This document shows, piece after piece, positions 7,048 through 8,478 of a stretch of 8,478 nt of DNA. The stretch lies in the NCBI GenBank assembly GCA_947570515.1, contig CANOUM010000062.1:1-8478 (forward strand), given 5' to 3'. The notes beneath the pieces are model-generated. The model made no database searches, was not told the origin of the DNA, and worked only from the letters and a program-made list of their open reading frames with translations. Every line of letters starts with the position of its first letter. The first letter of the stretch is position 1. This stretch comes from an uncultured Clostridia bacterium (GTDB lineage: Bacteria > Bacillota > Clostridia > Lachnospirales > Bianqueaceae). The position numbers and the translations under genes are program-made.

Positions 7048-7066
7048 TCCTATACAAACTACAGAA

Positions 7067-7098
7067 AAGGCGTTACCTAAATTCTTAGGTAACGCCTT
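7067..7098. terminator. Bidirectional intrinsic terminator shared by argG and cysS
   Basis: A perfect 14-base stem, AAGGCGTTACCTAA (7067-7080) and TTAGGTAACGCCTT (7085-7098), closed by the loop ATTC. On the plus strand it is followed by a U-rich tail (GTTTATTTATAC). On the minus strand it is followed by TTCTGTAGTTTG, a weaker tail. The stem starts 20 bases after the argG stop and 7 bases after the cysS stop on the other strand. Confidence 0.88.
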
Positions 7099-7104
7099 GT
7101 TTAT

Positions 7105-8478
7105 TTATACTTTTTCCCAGACAGTGCCTTCTCGTGTATCCTTAATCTGAATTCCCTGCCCTGCCAGCTCCTCCCGGATGGCATCGGCTTTCGCAAAATC
7201 CTTTGCCTTCTTAGCTGCTTTTCTTTCTGCTATCTTTTCCTCTACATAAGCAGAAAGCGCCGTATCTGGCTTCTCCTCGCTCCGCCGTTTGGTCAAATCC
7301 AGAGAGAGCACCCTGTCAAAATCCTCTATGAGCGCCAGCTTCGTTGCATCGCTTATATCCGCTTTTAGCACGTCATATAGCACCGTCAGACCGGACGATG
7401 TGTTTAGATCGTTTCCAACCACTTGCAAAAACTGCTCCTGATACTGCTTTACTGTCTCTGTTTCCGGCTCGCCGGCTGGCTGAAGAGCCTTTACTCTTGC
7501 CAATAGCTTTTGATAAGCGGCTGCTACGTTATCCAGCACATCGTAGCTGAATTCAAGCGGCTTGCGATAATGAGACTGCAGACAAAACAGCCTATATACC
7601 AATGGATCATAGCTTTTACTTTCCAATAGGGAAACCGTGAGAAAATCGCCTTTTGATTTGGCCATTTTACCAAACTTATCGTTCAGATGCTGTACATGAA
7701 ACCAGTGACGGCACCAATCATGACCTAGATATGCCTCGCTCTGAGCAATTTCATTTGTATGATGCGGGAAAATATTGTCTACGCCGCCGCAGTGCAAATC
7801 CAGCTTTTCTCCCAAATACTGAATGGCAATGCTGGAGCATTCGATATGCCATCCGGGATATCCTACGCCCCATGGGCTGTCCCATTTGAGCTCCTGCTGA
7901 TCGAACTTGGATTTAGTAAACCACAGTACAAAGTCGCTTTTATTCTTTTTATTGATATCCTGCTCTACATCCTCGCGCACCCCCACGAGTAGCTCCTCTT
8001 CTTCGTGATTGGTCAGCGCATAATAATGCCCCAGCTTAGAGGTATCAAAGTATATATTCTCTCCCGCCTGGTAGGCATATCCTTTTTCTAATAGCACCTG
8101 GATCATTTCGATAAACTGCGGAATACAGCTTGTGGCCGGTACTACAAACTCGGGCTTCTTGATATTGAGCTTGCGGCAATCCTCAAAAAACGCATCCGTA
8201 TACATCTGCGCAATTTCCATGACTGTTTTGTGTTCACGTTTGGCGCCTTTCAGCATTTTATCCTCGCCCGTGTCCGCATCGCTTGTCAGATGCCCTACAT
8301 CCGTAATATTCATAACGCGTTTTACATCATAGCCGGCATAGGTCAGATATTTCTCGAGGACATCTTCCATGATATAGCTGCGCAGATTGCCGATATGGGC
8401 ATAATGATATACGGTAGGACCGCAGGTGTACATTGTAATTTGATTGCCACTTACCGGTTTAAACTCATCCACTTTTTT
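7105..8478 (-). CDS. cysS: Cysteinyl-tRNA synthetase, 5'-truncated
   Basis: Class I aminoacyl-tRNA synthetase that activates cysteine with ATP and loads it on tRNA-Cys. The gene runs off the right edge. The frame stays open (Lys-Lys-Val-Asp-Glu-Phe), so the GTG at 8472 is an internal Val and perhaps 8-12 residues are missing. Counting that codon as 1, it has MYTCGPTVY (14-22), HIGN (26-29) in place of HIGH, the zinc ligands Cys17, Cys212, His237 and Glu241 with the normal spacing, and KMAKS (269-273) in place of KMSKS. The C-terminal end (KAKDFAKADAIREEL, DTREGTVW) is typical of CysRS. NITDVGHLTSDADTGEDKM marks the subgroup with this insertion rather than the NITDIDDKI form of E. coli. It is convergent with argG and shares the terminator. 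Its promoter, and any T-box leader, lie outside the window. Confidence 0.96.
   Translation of the reverse strand, partial: KKVDEFKPVSGNQITMYTCGPTVYHYAHIGNLRSYIMEDVLEKYLTYAGYDVKRVMNITDVGHLTSDADTGEDKMLKGAKREHKTVMEIAQMYTDAFFEDCRKLNIKKPEFVVPATSCIPQFIEMIQVLLEKGYAYQAGENIYFDTSKLGHYYALTNHEEEELLVGVREDVEQDINKKNKSDFVLWFTKSKFDQQELKWDSPWGVGYPGWHIECSSIAIQYLGEKLDLHCGGVDNIFPHHTNEIAQSEAYLGHDWCRHWFHVQHLNDKFGKMAKSKGDFLTVSLLESKSYDPLVYRLFCLQSHYRKPLEFSYDVLDNVAAAYQKLLARVKALQPAGEPETETVKQYQEQFLQVVGNDLNTSSGLTVLYDVLKADISDATKLALIEDFDRVLSLDLTKRRSEEKPDTALSAYVEEKIAERKAAKKAKDFAKADAIREELAGQGIQIKDTREGTVWEKV

Overview
The window reads as chromosomal DNA of an anaerobic low-to-mid GC Firmicute, most likely class Clostridia and Lachnospiraceae-like. 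This is inferred from the protein flavours: a GH29 fucosidase without signal peptide, a DUF4080-type B12-domain radical SAM protein, a CysRS of the HIGN/KMAKS type, a YmfI-like SDR, strong purine-rich Shine-Dalgarno sites and four-base ATGA gene overlaps. The DNA is densely coding. The only gap over 100 bases is the 163-base divergent intergenic region between argF and argG. I see no mobile element, CRISPR array, rRNA or tRNA.

Layout: a 5'-truncated SDR reductase gene (+) runs from the left edge and meets, one base apart, the end of a four-gene minus-strand operon. In transcription order that operon is argF (ornithine carbamoyltransferase), a GH29 alpha-L-fucosidase, an uncharacterised TIM-barrel glycosidase-like protein, and a B12-domain radical SAM protein. 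Gaps are 17, -4 and -4 bases. Divergent from argF is argG (argininosuccinate synthase, +). argG ends at a perfect 14-bp hairpin shared with the convergent cysS (cysteinyl-tRNA synthetase, -), whose 5' end lies beyond the right edge.

The argF/argG gap holds two well-formed sigma-A-type promoters facing away from each other and two sequences resembling ArgR/AhrC ARG boxes. One lies between the promoters and the other covers the argG -10 element. ArgF and ArgG catalyse consecutive steps (ornithine to citrulline to argininosuccinate), so joint repression by arginine is the natural reading. argH and the upstream arginine genes are not in the window.

The least expected feature is that the arginine-controlled argF transcript appears to carry two cytoplasmic glycosidase-type proteins and an uncharacterised radical SAM enzyme, coupled tightly enough to suggest co-translation. 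This is the main candidate for something undescribed. The sequence does not say whether it is a functional link or local gene stacking. Three annotated starts were chosen by ribosome-binding sites rather than by the longest frame (argF, the fucosidase and the radical SAM gene).
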